Positions 18,155 through 27,362 of a stretch of 59,766 nt of DNA are shown here, in pieces. A program made the position numbers and the translations under genes. Under the pieces are notes generated by a model, which searched no databases, had not been told where the DNA came from, and saw only the letters and a list, made by a program, of their open reading frames with translations. Within the stretch, counting starts at the first letter, position 1. Each line of letters begins with the position of its first letter. This DNA is from Fidelibacterota bacterium (lineage in GTDB: Bacteria; Fidelibacterota; Marinisomatia; SCGC-AAA003-L08; JACNLC01), in the NCBI GenBank assembly GCA_013204025.1, contig JABMOW010000057.1:1-59766 (forward strand). The letters are read 5' to 3'.

Positions 18155-18796
18155 TTATAGCTCGCGGAGTACTGTCTCTGTAATCTCGGATAAGTTGTTG
18201 ACAATCCGGTGAGGCGTAGGCATGTCTTCTGGATTTACCGATCCGGTAAGAGCGATAACTTTTGCACCAGATGCCAAACCAGCATTGATACCGTGGATGG
18301 AGTCTTCAATAATAACGCATTCTTCTGGTAAAACGTCCAATATTTTCATAACGGTTAAATAGGGTTCGGGATGAGGTTTTCCATTTTGGGTCATTCCACC
18401 AAATATGATTTGGTGGAAATATTTTTTCAACTTTAACCGGTCGTTCACAAATTCAAATACATCTCCAGGTGAGGATGTGACCAATCCCGTGGAAAAGTGT
18501 TTTCGGACCATTTCGATCAGAGATAAAAAACCATCCATGAATTTAAGGTGAGCGGAAAATTCTTCGAACACCAGTGCCCGACCCTTTTGACGAAACGTAG
18601 ATTCTTCCTCCTGTATACCATATCGTTCCATGGATATTTTATAGAAAGCTTCTTCAGTGCACCCCCGGAAAAGTTTCCAGTCGTCATCCGGAATTTCCAC
18701 ACCATACTGTCGGAACAACTGAATCTCAGCCTGCATGTAAAGTGGTTCTGAATCCACAACCACACCATCCATATCAAATAAAATTGCTTTAATCAT
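18155..18796 (-). CDS. HAD-superfamily phosphatase / beta-phosphoglucomutase-like
   Basis: A 213-residue HAD-IA hydrolase with all four catalytic motifs: nucleophile DMDGVVVDS at residues 8-16, motif II VTSS, motif III Lys in GKPHPEPY, and motif IV IIEDSIHG. A helical cap lies between motifs I and II (about residues 20-85). The nearest known groups are beta-phosphoglucomutase and sugar-phosphate phosphatases of the PgmB/YcjU/GppA-like kind, which act on small phosphosugars; the exact substrate cannot be read from the sequence. It is the last gene of a minus-strand run that includes the lipase 25 nt upstream. Confidence 0.85.
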   Translation of the reverse strand: MIKAILFDMDGVVVDSEPLYMQAEIQLFRQYGVEIPDDDWKLFRGCTEEAFYKISMERYGIQEEESTFRQKGRALVFEEFSAHLKFMDGFLSLIEMVRKHFSTGLVTSSPGDVFEFVNDRLKLKKYFHQIIFGGMTQNGKPHPEPYLTVMKILDVLPEECVIIEDSIHGINAGLASGAKVIALTGSVNPEDMPTPHRIVNNLSEITETVLREL

Positions 18797-18821
18797 TCAT
18801 TTCCATTGTTAAGAACATTCC

Positions 18822-20012
18822 TTAATCTAATTTGTACAGCAATGTGCAATGATCCACAAATAGTTTTTTAATTGGATCTAGGTCATCTTTACCCGTTGCA
18901 TGTCCGATCACGGAGTCATGGTTGAAGTGAAGTTTTCCCATCTTCTGCCACATTCCCGGAACAGGGGTGCCGGTAAAATCGATTTGTTTTTGAATGGCGG
19001 TTCCATCGAGTCCTGGTCCCCACATAGAAATTGTATTGACCACCCCATCATTCTCAAACCAAAGTGAATCGGCTTTATTCGATCGTCCCATCAAAAACCC
19101 GGTACTCCAAATTCTCCAATTCATCTGATTATCCGGTACATAATACTCAGATCGTTTGGCTTGCCGTGTGGCATAGGTCGCATATGAAAAGTAAAATACG
19201 GATGTATCAGGCCGATAGCTCATATTAAATTGAGACGTTCCTTCGAGGGAAAGATCCCATGTACAAAAATTCTTTGTTTGCGCCAGATTTGACATTTTTA
19301 TCCGTTTAAGGTATTGGCTAAATTCTTCATCTGGATCTCTGGCGAGTCCCCATTGCTCAAGATCGAAGTCATACAATTTTTCAACCGATGATCCTTCTTG
19401 GCTGCTCCCAAGGTACACCACTAGTTTTTGAACATAAGGAAACATGTCCGTAATAATCGGTTGCAATGTTGTACCGTTGTGAGGTGTGGATATGGTTGTA
19501 ATGCTCTTAATCCAACCGGAAAGCGTTGAGCTCAATAATTGAGAATCTTCTTTACTACTGGCTTCGTTCATTAAGGTTTCAAGCATGGTGGCAGTTTGTC
19601 CGCCCATGCTGTGGGCAATTATATGTACCGGATGATCTGCATCCCATTGTGGATAAAGACCCGGGAATTCTTTTCCGTCAGGGACTCGGATTAACCCGTA
19701 CTCTTTTGAGTGGGCAGCACCATAATCAACTTGTCCGCCTTTGATCTGGTAAAATGCTTCAATTGCACGGTCATAATTGGATGAAATCGGTCCAACTGAA
19801 ACAGTATATACTTCGAATCCCTGCTCAATTAAATAAGTTTCGAGGTCAAATTTACCTCCCCAATAATAGTAGTCGTTCAACTCGTCCCTGCCCCAGCCGA
19901 TAAATCCATGTAATAAAATAATTGGGTGTGAATTTTCAGCGACCAAAATGGATTGGAGAATAAACAAAACTACGAGGAACACGATTCGATGATTTTTCAT
20001 TTTATGAATCAT
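18822..20012 (-). CDS. Secreted lipase of the Staphylococcus/Geobacillus (family I.5-like) type
   Basis: A 396-residue alpha/beta hydrolase with an N-terminal signal peptide (RIVFLVVLFILQSILVAE). It closely follows the thermoalkalophilic Geobacillus lipase plan: HPIILLHGFIGWGRDE, VGPISSNYDRAIEAF, QVDYGAAHSKEYG, the nucleophile elbow IIAHSMGGQTATML, TTISTPHNGTTL, acid residue in WFENDGVVNT, and catalytic His in FNHDSVIGHATG. It would hydrolyse triacylglycerol or other esters outside the cytoplasm. Two positions I recall as zinc ligands in the Geobacillus enzyme are different here. The start overlaps the Ste24-type protease gene by 4 nt (ATGA), so the two are expressed together. Confidence 0.9.
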   Translation of the reverse strand: MIHKMKNHRIVFLVVLFILQSILVAENSHPIILLHGFIGWGRDELNDYYYWGGKFDLETYLIEQGFEVYTVSVGPISSNYDRAIEAFYQIKGGQVDYGAAHSKEYGLIRVPDGKEFPGLYPQWDADHPVHIIAHSMGGQTATMLETLMNEASSKEDSQLLSSTLSGWIKSITTISTPHNGTTLQPIITDMFPYVQKLVVYLGSSQEGSSVEKLYDFDLEQWGLARDPDEEFSQYLKRIKMSNLAQTKNFCTWDLSLEGTSQFNMSYRPDTSVFYFSYATYATRQAKRSEYYVPDNQMNWRIWSTGFLMGRSNKADSLWFENDGVVNTISMWGPGLDGTAIQKQIDFTGTPVPGMWQKMGKLHFNHDSVIGHATGKDDLDPIKKLFVDHCTLLYKLD

Positions 20013-21268
20013 GTTGTAATATAGGATGAATTCAATGAATTATTTCTGATTTCAGATATTCTCTTTAGCACGGGCGGATGACTGTATGATATAAAAACGG
20101 TAAATGGGTGAGGAGTCAGATTACTCAGATTATGCGCTGACAATTGTTTTAATCCGCGAATAAAACTATCTCCATCGGTGGTGGTCTCAACGGCGAATCT
20201 GTCCGCTTCAAATTCATGTTTCCGAGATAATGCATTTAATCCCAATGCCAGTATCAATTCAATGGGTGAGTAAAGCAGTCCAAAGAACAGGATACTTGCA
20301 TAAACAGAAACGTGTGTCATTTTGAATGCATCAAATAAAAGCTGGTTGTTCAGAAACAATGAGAGTAAAAACAGTAACATTCCCGTGTGTGTAATGGACA
20401 GAAGCATTCCCTTCAGAATATGATGCTTTTTGTAGTGACCAATCTCATGAGCGAGAATCGTAAGTAATTCCCGTGGTGAATGTTCTTTGATCAATGTGTC
20501 ATATAGAACAATTCTTTTGTTCTTACCAAATCCAGTGAAGTATGCATTGGAATGAGTCGATCGCTTTGAACCATCCATCACAAAAATACCCGATAAAGGA
20601 AATTTTATGGTGACTGCATATTTTTCCAAGAGCGACTTTAATTCACCGTCTTCCAGTGGTACAAATTTGTTGAATAAAGGAGCGATGAAATGAATGTATA
20701 ATGGTTGGATCACGATGGTGATGAGGGTCACCGTACACCACGCTACAAACCATGCCTCACTTCCCAATGACTCAAAGATAGAAAGAATTGCTCCCAAAAT
20801 GATGGTTCCTAATATTGCCAATAACAGATACGCCTTCAATTTATCTTTGATGAACAAAGACGGGGTCATTTTATTAAAGCCGTATTTTTCTTCGATAACA
20901 AATGTGTGATAAATCGAAAAGGGAAGGGAAATAATATCCTGAATGAAGTATAGAATTCCCATAAACAACAGTCCGTCCCAAACAGGATGCATCGTGATTC
21001 CCCTGGTCCAGGAATCCACCAACTCAAATCCTCCTAACAAAATGACGGAAATTATCACAAGGAGATTTACCGTCGATGTAATGCGCGAAAAGCGAATGTT
21101 ATCCCTCGTATATCTCTGGGATTTTTGATATTTATCTTCGTCATAAGCACCGACGAATTCAGAGGGTAAAATGGAGCTTAGAGATTTTACTGTGAGAAAT
21201 CCAGATATTATACTGATTACAAATTCGATAACCAGTGTGCTTAAAATTATAATCAGAAAAAAATTCAT
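20009..21268 (-). CDS. M48 (Ste24-like) membrane zinc metalloprotease
   Basis: A 419-residue multi-pass membrane protease. The zinc site HEIGHYKKHH is near residue 280 and the third ligand region EFEADRFAVET is near residue 355. The N-terminal region has GFLTVKSL and the multi-helix arrangement of CAAX prenyl protease 1 / Ste24 proteins. In bacteria these proteases are thought to act on membrane or misfolded proteins; CAAX processing is not implied. The ATG at 21268 is preferred over a TTG two codons upstream. It precedes the lipase gene with a 4-nt overlap and follows the HAD gene by 12 nt. Confidence 0.88.
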   Translation of the reverse strand: MNFFLIIILSTLVIEFVISIISGFLTVKSLSSILPSEFVGAYDEDKYQKSQRYTRDNIRFSRITSTVNLLVIISVILLGGFELVDSWTRGITMHPVWDGLLFMGILYFIQDIISLPFSIYHTFVIEEKYGFNKMTPSLFIKDKLKAYLLLAILGTIILGAILSIFESLGSEAWFVAWCTVTLITIVIQPLYIHFIAPLFNKFVPLEDGELKSLLEKYAVTIKFPLSGIFVMDGSKRSTHSNAYFTGFGKNKRIVLYDTLIKEHSPRELLTILAHEIGHYKKHHILKGMLLSITHTGMLLFLLSLFLNNQLLFDAFKMTHVSVYASILFFGLLYSPIELILALGLNALSRKHEFEADRFAVETTTDGDSFIRGLKQLSAHNLSNLTPHPFTVFISYSHPPVLKRISEIRNNSLNSSYITT

Positions 21269-21280
21269 CTGCAACTCATA

Positions 21281-21892
21281 CTATTTATAAGATAAATTAT
21301 TAAGAAACTGTTCCAATTTTTCAAAATGGGTATAGCAGTGACCGGCCATACCGAAATCTATTGCTGCGCGCACATTTGACGGGGAATCATCAATCATTAC
21401 TGAACGATCAGGATCAGCTTTAAATTTCTGTAATGCAAATGCGTAGATTCCCGCTTGAGGTTTCATCATTCCCGCATCCTCCGAAGTAATTACTCCATCA
21501 ACAAACTTAAAAAAATCAAATTTGGATTTTAAATATCTGATATTGTGATTTGAGGCATTCGATAGAATCAGAACCTTATGTTGCTTTGATAATTCAGGAA
21601 GTAATCCGGTAGCAGGTAATTCGCTTAACCCGATCCGATCCCAGCGTGCCTTGAATGTTTCGTATTGGAGCTTTTCACTAGATGGCAGTGCATACTGGAT
21701 ATCTGAAAAATACTGTTTGAAACTGATGTCATTGCGTTCGAGCCTTTTCATGGGGTCGCCATATAAAATATCTCTTGCAAGATGATAGGGTATCTCCGTT
21801 TGAGTTGCAACGTAGTGGATCACGGTAGATGGGTCGGCACCGATTAAGACTCCAAACAGATCAAAGAAAAGATTATAAGATATGTTGCTCAC
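21281..21892 (-). CDS. HAD-superfamily hydrolase, YihX-like subgroup
   Basis: A 203-residue HAD-IA protein when started at GTG 21892. The frame extends upstream to a TTG at 21967, but that codon lies inside a rho-independent terminator hairpin of the preceding operon, so the longer form is improbable. The motifs are LFFDLFGVL (nucleophile Asp, but the usual second Asp is replaced by Phe), ILSNAS, the Lys of MMKPQAGIY, and VMIDDSPSNV. Lack of the second motif-I Asp is shared with YihX-type sugar-phosphate phosphatases (recollection). No obvious ribosome binding site precedes the GTG, so the exact start remains uncertain. It heads the run HAD, Ste24, lipase, HAD. Confidence 0.75.
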   Translation of the reverse strand: MSNISYNLFFDLFGVLIGADPSTVIHYVATQTEIPYHLARDILYGDPMKRLERNDISFKQYFSDIQYALPSSEKLQYETFKARWDRIGLSELPATGLLPELSKQHKVLILSNASNHNIRYLKSKFDFFKFVDGVITSEDAGMMKPQAGIYAFALQKFKADPDRSVMIDDSPSNVRAAIDFGMAGHCYTHFEKLEQFLNNLSYK

Positions 21893-21951
21893 ATTGGTAG
21901 TCAATTTACAAAAATGAGAATAACCATATGATTTAGATTCATAATTAAGAT

Positions 21952-21981
21952 AAAAAAGGGGCAACAAGTACTTGCTGCCCC
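21952..21981 (-). terminator. Rho-independent terminator of the exbB-exbD-exbD-tonB operon
   Basis: On the minus strand the hairpin GGGGCAGCAAG-TA-CTTGTTGCCCC (one internal mismatch) is followed by TTTTTT. It lies 24 nt beyond the tonB stop and before the HAD gene. Confidence 0.88.
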
Positions 21982-22005
21982 TCTAAAGTATTTAAAAAGT
22001 TTAGA

Positions 22006-22653
22006 TCAATTTGACGTAAGTTTGAAATTGACAGGTATGGAAATCCATACACCGACTTTCCGATCACGCTGTAGTGCAGGTTTCCATCTTGTACGTTTGA
22101 TAGCCTCAATTGCAGCATCATCCAATCCGGTATTGGGAATTCCTTTTAGAACGACGGTGTCGGTTACAATGCCCTTTTTATTAATGAATGCCTGTATGAT
22201 TACGGTTCCTTCAATACCAGCTTCCATTGCAATGTCTGGATAAACAACGTTTCGCTGTAATGAAGCATAACCACCAATGGGTTCAGGCGCTTTGTCGTAT
22301 GGAATAAATTTTATTTTTGAGCCGGCATCACTGGGTGGCGGTGGTGGGGCCTCCCAATCATCAAGGTCATCGAAATCAGTTTCATCAATGGTAATATCCT
22401 CATCAAGGAACTCGTCGTCAGATGCAATAGGAATAGTGGGTCGTGAAGGCGGTTCAGGTATTTTGATCTGCTCTGTAATCGGAATATCAATGGTTTCAAT
22501 CGATTCCGATATTTGAGCAGATGTGATTTTATTAGCTTCTCCCAAAAATTTTGGAAACAGATACATTGCAAATGCAATACCGACAATCACTAAAATTGAT
22601 ATAGACCGCAACCGAACAGGATAGCTTAGAATAAGAGGATCTTGTCTTATCAT
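22006..22653 (-). CDS. tonB: TonB-family energy transducer
   Basis: A 215-residue protein. It has a single N-terminal membrane anchor (SISILVIVGIAFAMYLFP), then a Pro/Asp/Glu-rich periplasmic linker with a PPPPP run near residue 103. The C-terminal TonB domain shows RNVVYPDIAMEAGIEG, VIIQAFINKKG and AIEAIKRTRWKPA. It couples the inner-membrane proton gradient, through ExbB/ExbD, to outer-membrane TonB-dependent transport. The start overlaps the upstream exbD by 4 nt. It is the last gene of the operon and is followed by a strong terminator. No TonB-dependent receptor gene is present in the window. Confidence 0.92.
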   Translation of the reverse strand: MIRQDPLILSYPVRLRSISILVIVGIAFAMYLFPKFLGEANKITSAQISESIETIDIPITEQIKIPEPPSRPTIPIASDDEFLDEDITIDETDFDDLDDWEAPPPPPSDAGSKIKFIPYDKAPEPIGGYASLQRNVVYPDIAMEAGIEGTVIIQAFINKKGIVTDTVVLKGIPNTGLDDAAIEAIKRTRWKPALQRDRKVGVWISIPVNFKLTSN

Positions 22654-23069
22654 AATTTTTCTCCTTCGATTCTTTTAGCTGAATAGCTCAATCTTAACGC
22701 ATGGGCCTCACGAAGCTCCGTATGGATATCAGTAATGGTTTCCATAGAGACTTCTTGATCTGCTAAAAGAGAAACCGTAGTTTTCGGCCGTTTTACCATT
22801 TTATCATACATAATATGTCTTAAATCATCAACATTGATTCTACGGTCGTCGACAACGATAGTACCATCTTTTGCTGCCCAGATGTAAGACGTGTTACGTT
22901 TACTTTCAAGTTTTTCAATCATTTTGGCTTTGGGTACAAGTACGATCAAGCCTTCATACTCCCTCATAACCGTGGTTACCATAAAGAAGATGAGCAGCAT
23001 GAAGATAATATCCGGCATGGATGATGTGGAGATTTCGTTACTTGCTTTTGTTTTCTTTTCAATATGCAT
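22650..23069 (-). CDS. exbD: ExbD/TolR family proton-channel subunit (second copy)
   Basis: A 139-residue protein with one transmembrane helix, SMPDIIFMLLIFFMVTT, carrying the conserved proton-relay Asp. The periplasmic domain ends with LREAHALRLSYSAKRIEG. It differs substantially from the exbD copy upstream, so the two probably form a hetero-oligomer as in many FCB-group genomes that carry exbB with two exbD genes. It overlaps the neighbouring exbD by 1 nt and tonB by 4 nt. Confidence 0.92.
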   Translation of the reverse strand: MHIEKKTKASNEISTSSMPDIIFMLLIFFMVTTVMREYEGLIVLVPKAKMIEKLESKRNTSYIWAAKDGTIVVDDRRINVDDLRHIMYDKMVKRPKTTVSLLADQEVSMETITDIHTELREAHALRLSYSAKRIEGEKL

Positions 23070-23494
23070 CAGAATGCTTCCGGATTTGCGATTGATATTT
23101 TCTTGGCTCCTGCGATTTTGAGCTGGTCCAGAACCTGGAGATATACATCATATTTCGTATCCTGATGTGGCTTAACTGAAAAGATCATGATTTGTTCACC
23201 TTCAGGCGTGAATCCTCGTTTATTAATTCGGCTTTCGGCTTCACGAGCAATATCACGGATTAGTACTGGTTTATCATTAAAGAGTACTTTACCTGTTTGA
23301 TTGATGAAAATTTCTGAAATATTTCCTTTTGGAATTTCAATATCAGTATCACCCGGTTCAGGGAGAACCATCTGGATACCTTTGTCCATTGAAATGGTAG
23401 TAGTTACCAAAAAGAAAACCAATAGCAGAAATGCAATATCCGCCATAGATGCTGATGAAAAACTGCCGAGTCCGCGTCTGGGTTTTATGTACAT
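23069..23494 (-). CDS. exbD: ExbD/TolR family proton-channel subunit (first copy)
   Basis: A 141-residue protein with a short basic N terminus and the helix SMADIAFLLLVFFLVTT, which has the conserved membrane Asp. The periplasmic ExbD domain follows, with MVLPEPGDTD and VYLQVLDQLKIAGAKKISIA. It follows exbB by 11 nt and abuts the second exbD. It would work in the stator that uses proton flow to energise TonB. Confidence 0.93.
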   Translation of the reverse strand: MYIKPRRGLGSFSSASMADIAFLLLVFFLVTTTISMDKGIQMVLPEPGDTDIEIPKGNISEIFINQTGKVLFNDKPVLIRDIAREAESRINKRGFTPEGEQIMIFSVKPHQDTKYDVYLQVLDQLKIAGAKKISIANPEAF

Positions 23495-23505
23495 CAGACT
23501 ACAGA

Positions 23506-24123
23506 TTATTTTTCGTTACGGAATTTGTCTTTTATAGACGCAATCAGAGAAGACGTACTCTTTTGCATCGTCACAATTTGCATATCAATAATGTATAGGC
23601 ATGTATTCTGAAGGAACTGAAGAATTACGGCTACAACCAGACCAAACGCAGTAGTGAGCAGAGCCTGTGAAATACCACCGGCAACTACTGCAGGTGAAAT
23701 GTCATTGGCTGCTTCGATGTCGTTGAATGCGATGATCATTCCCCAAACCGTCCCCAAAAATCCTAACATGGGTGCAACAGCAATCATAAGGGATATCCAA
23801 GTCATGTTTTTTTCCAGCGAAGCCATCTCTATCGCACCAATTCTATCTAAATAGTTTTCTGCTTCATCAACTCCAAGGTGAGCTCTGTCTAAAGATGCAA
23901 GACACAAGTTGGCAACGGGACCTTTCCCGGATTCACATGCAGATTTCGCTTTATCAAAACCATCAGATTCTACCAATTGTGCGATTTGATTAGCAAAATC
24001 TTCCCCGGAAGATAATCCACTTACCAAATGAAACAATCGTTCGATTACGAATAATAAACCGATGATGAACGAGCCCAATATAGGCCACATGAAGTTACCG
24101 CCATCGAGAAATAATTGTACCAT
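23506..24123 (-). CDS. exbB: ExbB/TolQ/MotA family proton-channel protein
   Basis: A 205-residue protein with three transmembrane segments: MWPILGSFIIGLLFVIERLF at the N terminus, then MTWISLMIAVAPMLGFLGTVWG, then QALLTTAFGLVVAVILQFL. The G-F-L-G-T-V-W-G-M and T-A-F-G-L segments are the MotA/TolQ/ExbB signatures. It forms the inner-membrane pentamer around the ExbD helices. It is the first gene of the exbB-exbD-exbD-tonB operon. Confidence 0.93.
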   Translation of the reverse strand: MVQLFLDGGNFMWPILGSFIIGLLFVIERLFHLVSGLSSGEDFANQIAQLVESDGFDKAKSACESGKGPVANLCLASLDRAHLGVDEAENYLDRIGAIEMASLEKNMTWISLMIAVAPMLGFLGTVWGMIIAFNDIEAANDISPAVVAGGISQALLTTAFGLVVAVILQFLQNTCLYIIDMQIVTMQKSTSSLIASIKDKFRNEK

Positions 24124-24245
24124 TCTTTCCTCTCTATCTTATTTTAAAGTTTTGTTTATGTATTGTATAAAAAATCTGTCTTGAATCTTAAGCAATTTTA
24201 TTCATTTTTGCCAAAAGGTATTTGAGTGAATTTAGTCGTAAATCT

Positions 24246-25811
24246 CTATCGTTCTACAATTAAATTTTTGGCTTCACTGATATGTTTAACTGCTTCATTA
24301 ACTTGAGTATCGATATCGAGTAGTTTTTTGTATAAATAGTTTTTACCCCATATTGATCCGGCCACTTCAGCGGTAATACGGACTTTGACAATGTCCCAAT
24401 CTTTTTCCAAATCATCAGATTCATATTCGATCTCTTTCTCGTCCATCCATTTTATAAAATCTTTCAGATCATTTTTGGATAACTCAAATTTTGTATCAAA
24501 TGCCTCGTAGGTCGAATACTTGTCAGAGACTTTGTTTTTTAACGTACCGGAATAATTGAAAATAGGCCTCTTTGAATTCCAGATTAATTGTGATGTGGAA
24601 CTCGCCACATCTAAATCAGAAACGACATGAATGTCGGGTGTAATACCACCTCCACCGTAAACCGTCCTGCCTTTTTTCGTTTTAAATTCAGGTCGTTCTG
24701 CCAAAGTTGTATCAGAAGCCTCTCGATCTTTTTCTCGCAGGTCCGCATAATAATCTTCAATCCCGGCGTTATAATCACGTTGGATCAACCTTCCGCTTGG
24801 TGTGTAATATCGGGCGATGGTAATACGAGCAGCGGATTCATCCTGTAATGGGTACTGTCTCTGTACCAGACCTTTACCAAAACTCGTTTCACCTAAAATA
24901 AGTCCTCTGTCCAAGTCTTGCAAAGCGCCGCTGACAATCTCACTGGCACTGGCAGAACCTCGGTTGAGTAATACAATGATCGGGAATTTTTTGTGTGTTC
25001 CCCATTTGTGGGCACGGAAGACCTCATTTGAATCGGGGAGTCTGCCTTTTGTAAATACGATGGTGTCATTTGAAGAAACGAACATATCCACGATTTTGAT
25101 GGCCTGATCCATATAGCCACCACCATTGTTTCTTAAATCAAGGATCAACTGCTCCATACCCAATGCTTCCAACTCGTCTAATGCATCTTCAACTTCCTGA
25201 GCGGTTGTTGATGCAAACCGGTTCAGTTTGATATAGCCACTATTTTCTTTATACATAAATGATGCAAGAACACTAACGATGGGGATTTCATCTCGAATCA
25301 AAGTAACGTCAAACGGATCATCCAAACCTGATCGGCGGATGGCTACTATTACCTCTGACCCTTTGGGGCCGCGAAGCTTGTTCAGCACATCTTCCTGTGT
25401 GATTTTATATGCGGATTCACCATCAATGCGTACGATTTTATCTCCTGATTGGAGACCTGCTCGTTCAGATGGTGTGCCGGGGATTGGGGATATAACCGTT
25501 ATGTAACCGTCGAGGATGGCGAATTCAATTCCAATACCTTCAAATTTTCCCGCAAATTGCTCGGTTACCGTTTTCAAATGCTCTTGGGAGATATAATTAG
25601 AATGGGGATCCAATCGATCCAACATCCCTTCTATTGCCCCTTCAAGGATGTCATCCATATCTACATCTTCAACGTAGTTATTATTTACCAGTTGGATCAA
25701 CTGGCTAAGTGTTTTCATCTTTCGATATTTGTCTTTTCCAGCGTCAGATTGGAATCCGAAAATTCCCAATAAAATGACACCAGCTAATATGATTAATAGT
25801 CCTTTTTTCAT
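24246..25811 (-). CDS. S41 C-terminal processing protease (Ctp/Prc type)
   Basis: A 521-residue exported protease. The hydrophobic N terminus (GLLIILAGVILLGIFGF) is followed by a helical region with DPHSNYIS, and a PDZ domain (VISPIPGTPSERAGLQSGDK, about residues 105-185). The S41 catalytic core has LILDLRNNGGGYMD, the Ser/Lys dyad region RGSASASEIVSGALQDL, and FGKGLVQRQYPL with ITIARYYTPSGR. It would trim or degrade periplasmic proteins from their C termini. A C-terminal extension of about 120 residues follows the catalytic core. It ends 122 nt before exbB, probably in a separate transcript. Confidence 0.93.
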   Translation of the reverse strand: MKKGLLIILAGVILLGIFGFQSDAGKDKYRKMKTLSQLIQLVNNNYVEDVDMDDILEGAIEGMLDRLDPHSNYISQEHLKTVTEQFAGKFEGIGIEFAILDGYITVISPIPGTPSERAGLQSGDKIVRIDGESAYKITQEDVLNKLRGPKGSEVIVAIRRSGLDDPFDVTLIRDEIPIVSVLASFMYKENSGYIKLNRFASTTAQEVEDALDELEALGMEQLILDLRNNGGGYMDQAIKIVDMFVSSNDTIVFTKGRLPDSNEVFRAHKWGTHKKFPIIVLLNRGSASASEIVSGALQDLDRGLILGETSFGKGLVQRQYPLQDESAARITIARYYTPSGRLIQRDYNAGIEDYYADLREKDREASDTTLAERPEFKTKKGRTVYGGGGITPDIHVVSDLDVASSTSQLIWNSKRPIFNYSGTLKNKVSDKYSTYEAFDTKFELSKNDLKDFIKWMDEKEIEYESDDLEKDWDIVKVRITAEVAGSIWGKNYLYKKLLDIDTQVNEAVKHISEAKNLIVER

Positions 25812-25860
25812 AGCGCAAATAATACCTACTTATTGTCTTTTAATACAATGCTCAATCAAC

Positions 25861-27087
25861 CTACCGACGGGATTCCTCCAGAATAGGATATAAAATGTCC
25901 AGATCGCCTTCAGGTGCGTCCTTTGCGGGGCCATAGGGTTGGATTCCGAGAATTTCACATACGAGAGGATAAACATGGATGTTTTCAAAAGTATCAATAG
26001 TTACGCCCGATCGAATGGCGGGACCTGATGCATAGAAAATACCATGCATATTTTTAACTTCAGGGTCAAATCCATGATTGCCAGCAGATATACTGTAATT
26101 CCCTCCAATTGTTTCCTCGGAAATGATGGTCCAGCCATCGTCTGCAACCAAGAGATAATCTTTTGTATTCCGATTAACAAAATGAAACCTTTCCGGTATG
26201 GAATTTCGAGGATAAACTGCCAAATGAGGGATATTTTTTAATTTGTGGTGAAGAGCAAACCGCTGCCAGAAAAAACGTACATCGATTTGTGCGAAAGGTC
26301 CATCATTTTCAATAATCAATCTGTCGGAATTAATATGTTTCTTAAGGGGAATTATCCGATCATTAGATATCGGTGTCATCCCATGATCACTCACAACCAC
26401 AAGGTTCAGCTCATCAGCAATGGGTAGAGATGATAAACCTGCGATGAGACTTCCAAGAATGCTGTCTAAATAACGAACTTTTTCATCTACCAGCGAACTT
26501 TCGGGATCTTTTCCATGTCCTGTATGATCGGGTTCATCAAAATACAGCATGATCAGGTGAGGTCTGGACGCTTCCGGTAATTGAAGCCACGCGATGACAC
26601 TATCGACTCGAGCGTCATAGGATACTGATCCATCATAATATTTAGAAATGGAAGGGGACAGACCCTTGATCGGCGCTTCTGAACCCACCCAAAAATAGGA
26701 GGCTGATTTAACACCCTGACGTTCAGCGGTTACCCAAATCGGTTCTGCTTGGTACCATTTTGGATTCTGTACTGTCTGGCGGTCTGATATGGAGTATCTC
26801 TCCTTAAAAATTTTGTCATAAAATGAATTTCCTGTTAGCATATGAGTTTGAGTATAGGCACCGGTGGCGAGGGAATAATGATTTGGAAATGTCTTTGATG
26901 GAAATACCGGTTGCATGGATTCAGCTTTGGCACCATGATCCCGGAGATAATCGAAATTAGGAGTGTCTGTTCGGTCTGCGTAATCGTATCTGAATCCGTC
27001 AAACGAAACCATCACCACATAGGGGGTACCGCCAACGAGTATCCATACAAAGAGGAGCGTAAATATAAATGATTTTAGATAGTTCAT
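25861..27087 (-). CDS. ENPP-like type I phosphodiesterase / nucleotide pyrophosphatase
   Basis: A 408-residue alkaline-phosphatase-superfamily enzyme with a signal sequence (FIFTLLFVWILVGGTPYV). Metal and catalytic residues are all present: SFDGFRYDY near residue 28, the nucleophile Thr in FPSKTFPNHYSLATG, YFDEPDHTGHGKDP, VVSDHGM and GNHGFDPE. It would cleave phosphodiester or pyrophosphate bonds of nucleotides or lipid headgroups in the periplasm. Family length is about 400, so it is complete. It lies 49 nt upstream of the processing protease gene in the same direction, so the two may share a transcript. Confidence 0.9.
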   Translation of the reverse strand: MNYLKSFIFTLLFVWILVGGTPYVVMVSFDGFRYDYADRTDTPNFDYLRDHGAKAESMQPVFPSKTFPNHYSLATGAYTQTHMLTGNSFYDKIFKERYSISDRQTVQNPKWYQAEPIWVTAERQGVKSASYFWVGSEAPIKGLSPSISKYYDGSVSYDARVDSVIAWLQLPEASRPHLIMLYFDEPDHTGHGKDPESSLVDEKVRYLDSILGSLIAGLSSLPIADELNLVVVSDHGMTPISNDRIIPLKKHINSDRLIIENDGPFAQIDVRFFWQRFALHHKLKNIPHLAVYPRNSIPERFHFVNRNTKDYLLVADDGWTIISEETIGGNYSISAGNHGFDPEVKNMHGIFYASGPAIRSGVTIDTFENIHVYPLVCEILGIQPYGPAKDAPEGDLDILYPILEESRR

Positions 27088-27362
27088 GATGTGCTTACCA
27101 GTAAATTAAATTGAATTTTGAATAGGTATTTTTCACCCGTTCCACCGATAGTATCAAATAAAAATTTTTCTGAATTCATGACAGATACCAATTTAGATGG
27201 TCAATAAATGATATGGTGACAAATTTATCAGATGGAACTGTAAGATCAGTAGTCTGAAATTCCACAGTCTAATAATGCTTCTCCCTAATTTCCCCCTTTT
27301 TGTGATGATGTTTGCCAGCGTAATTTCATAGAGATGATTCAAATATGATTGAGTAAAATTAA

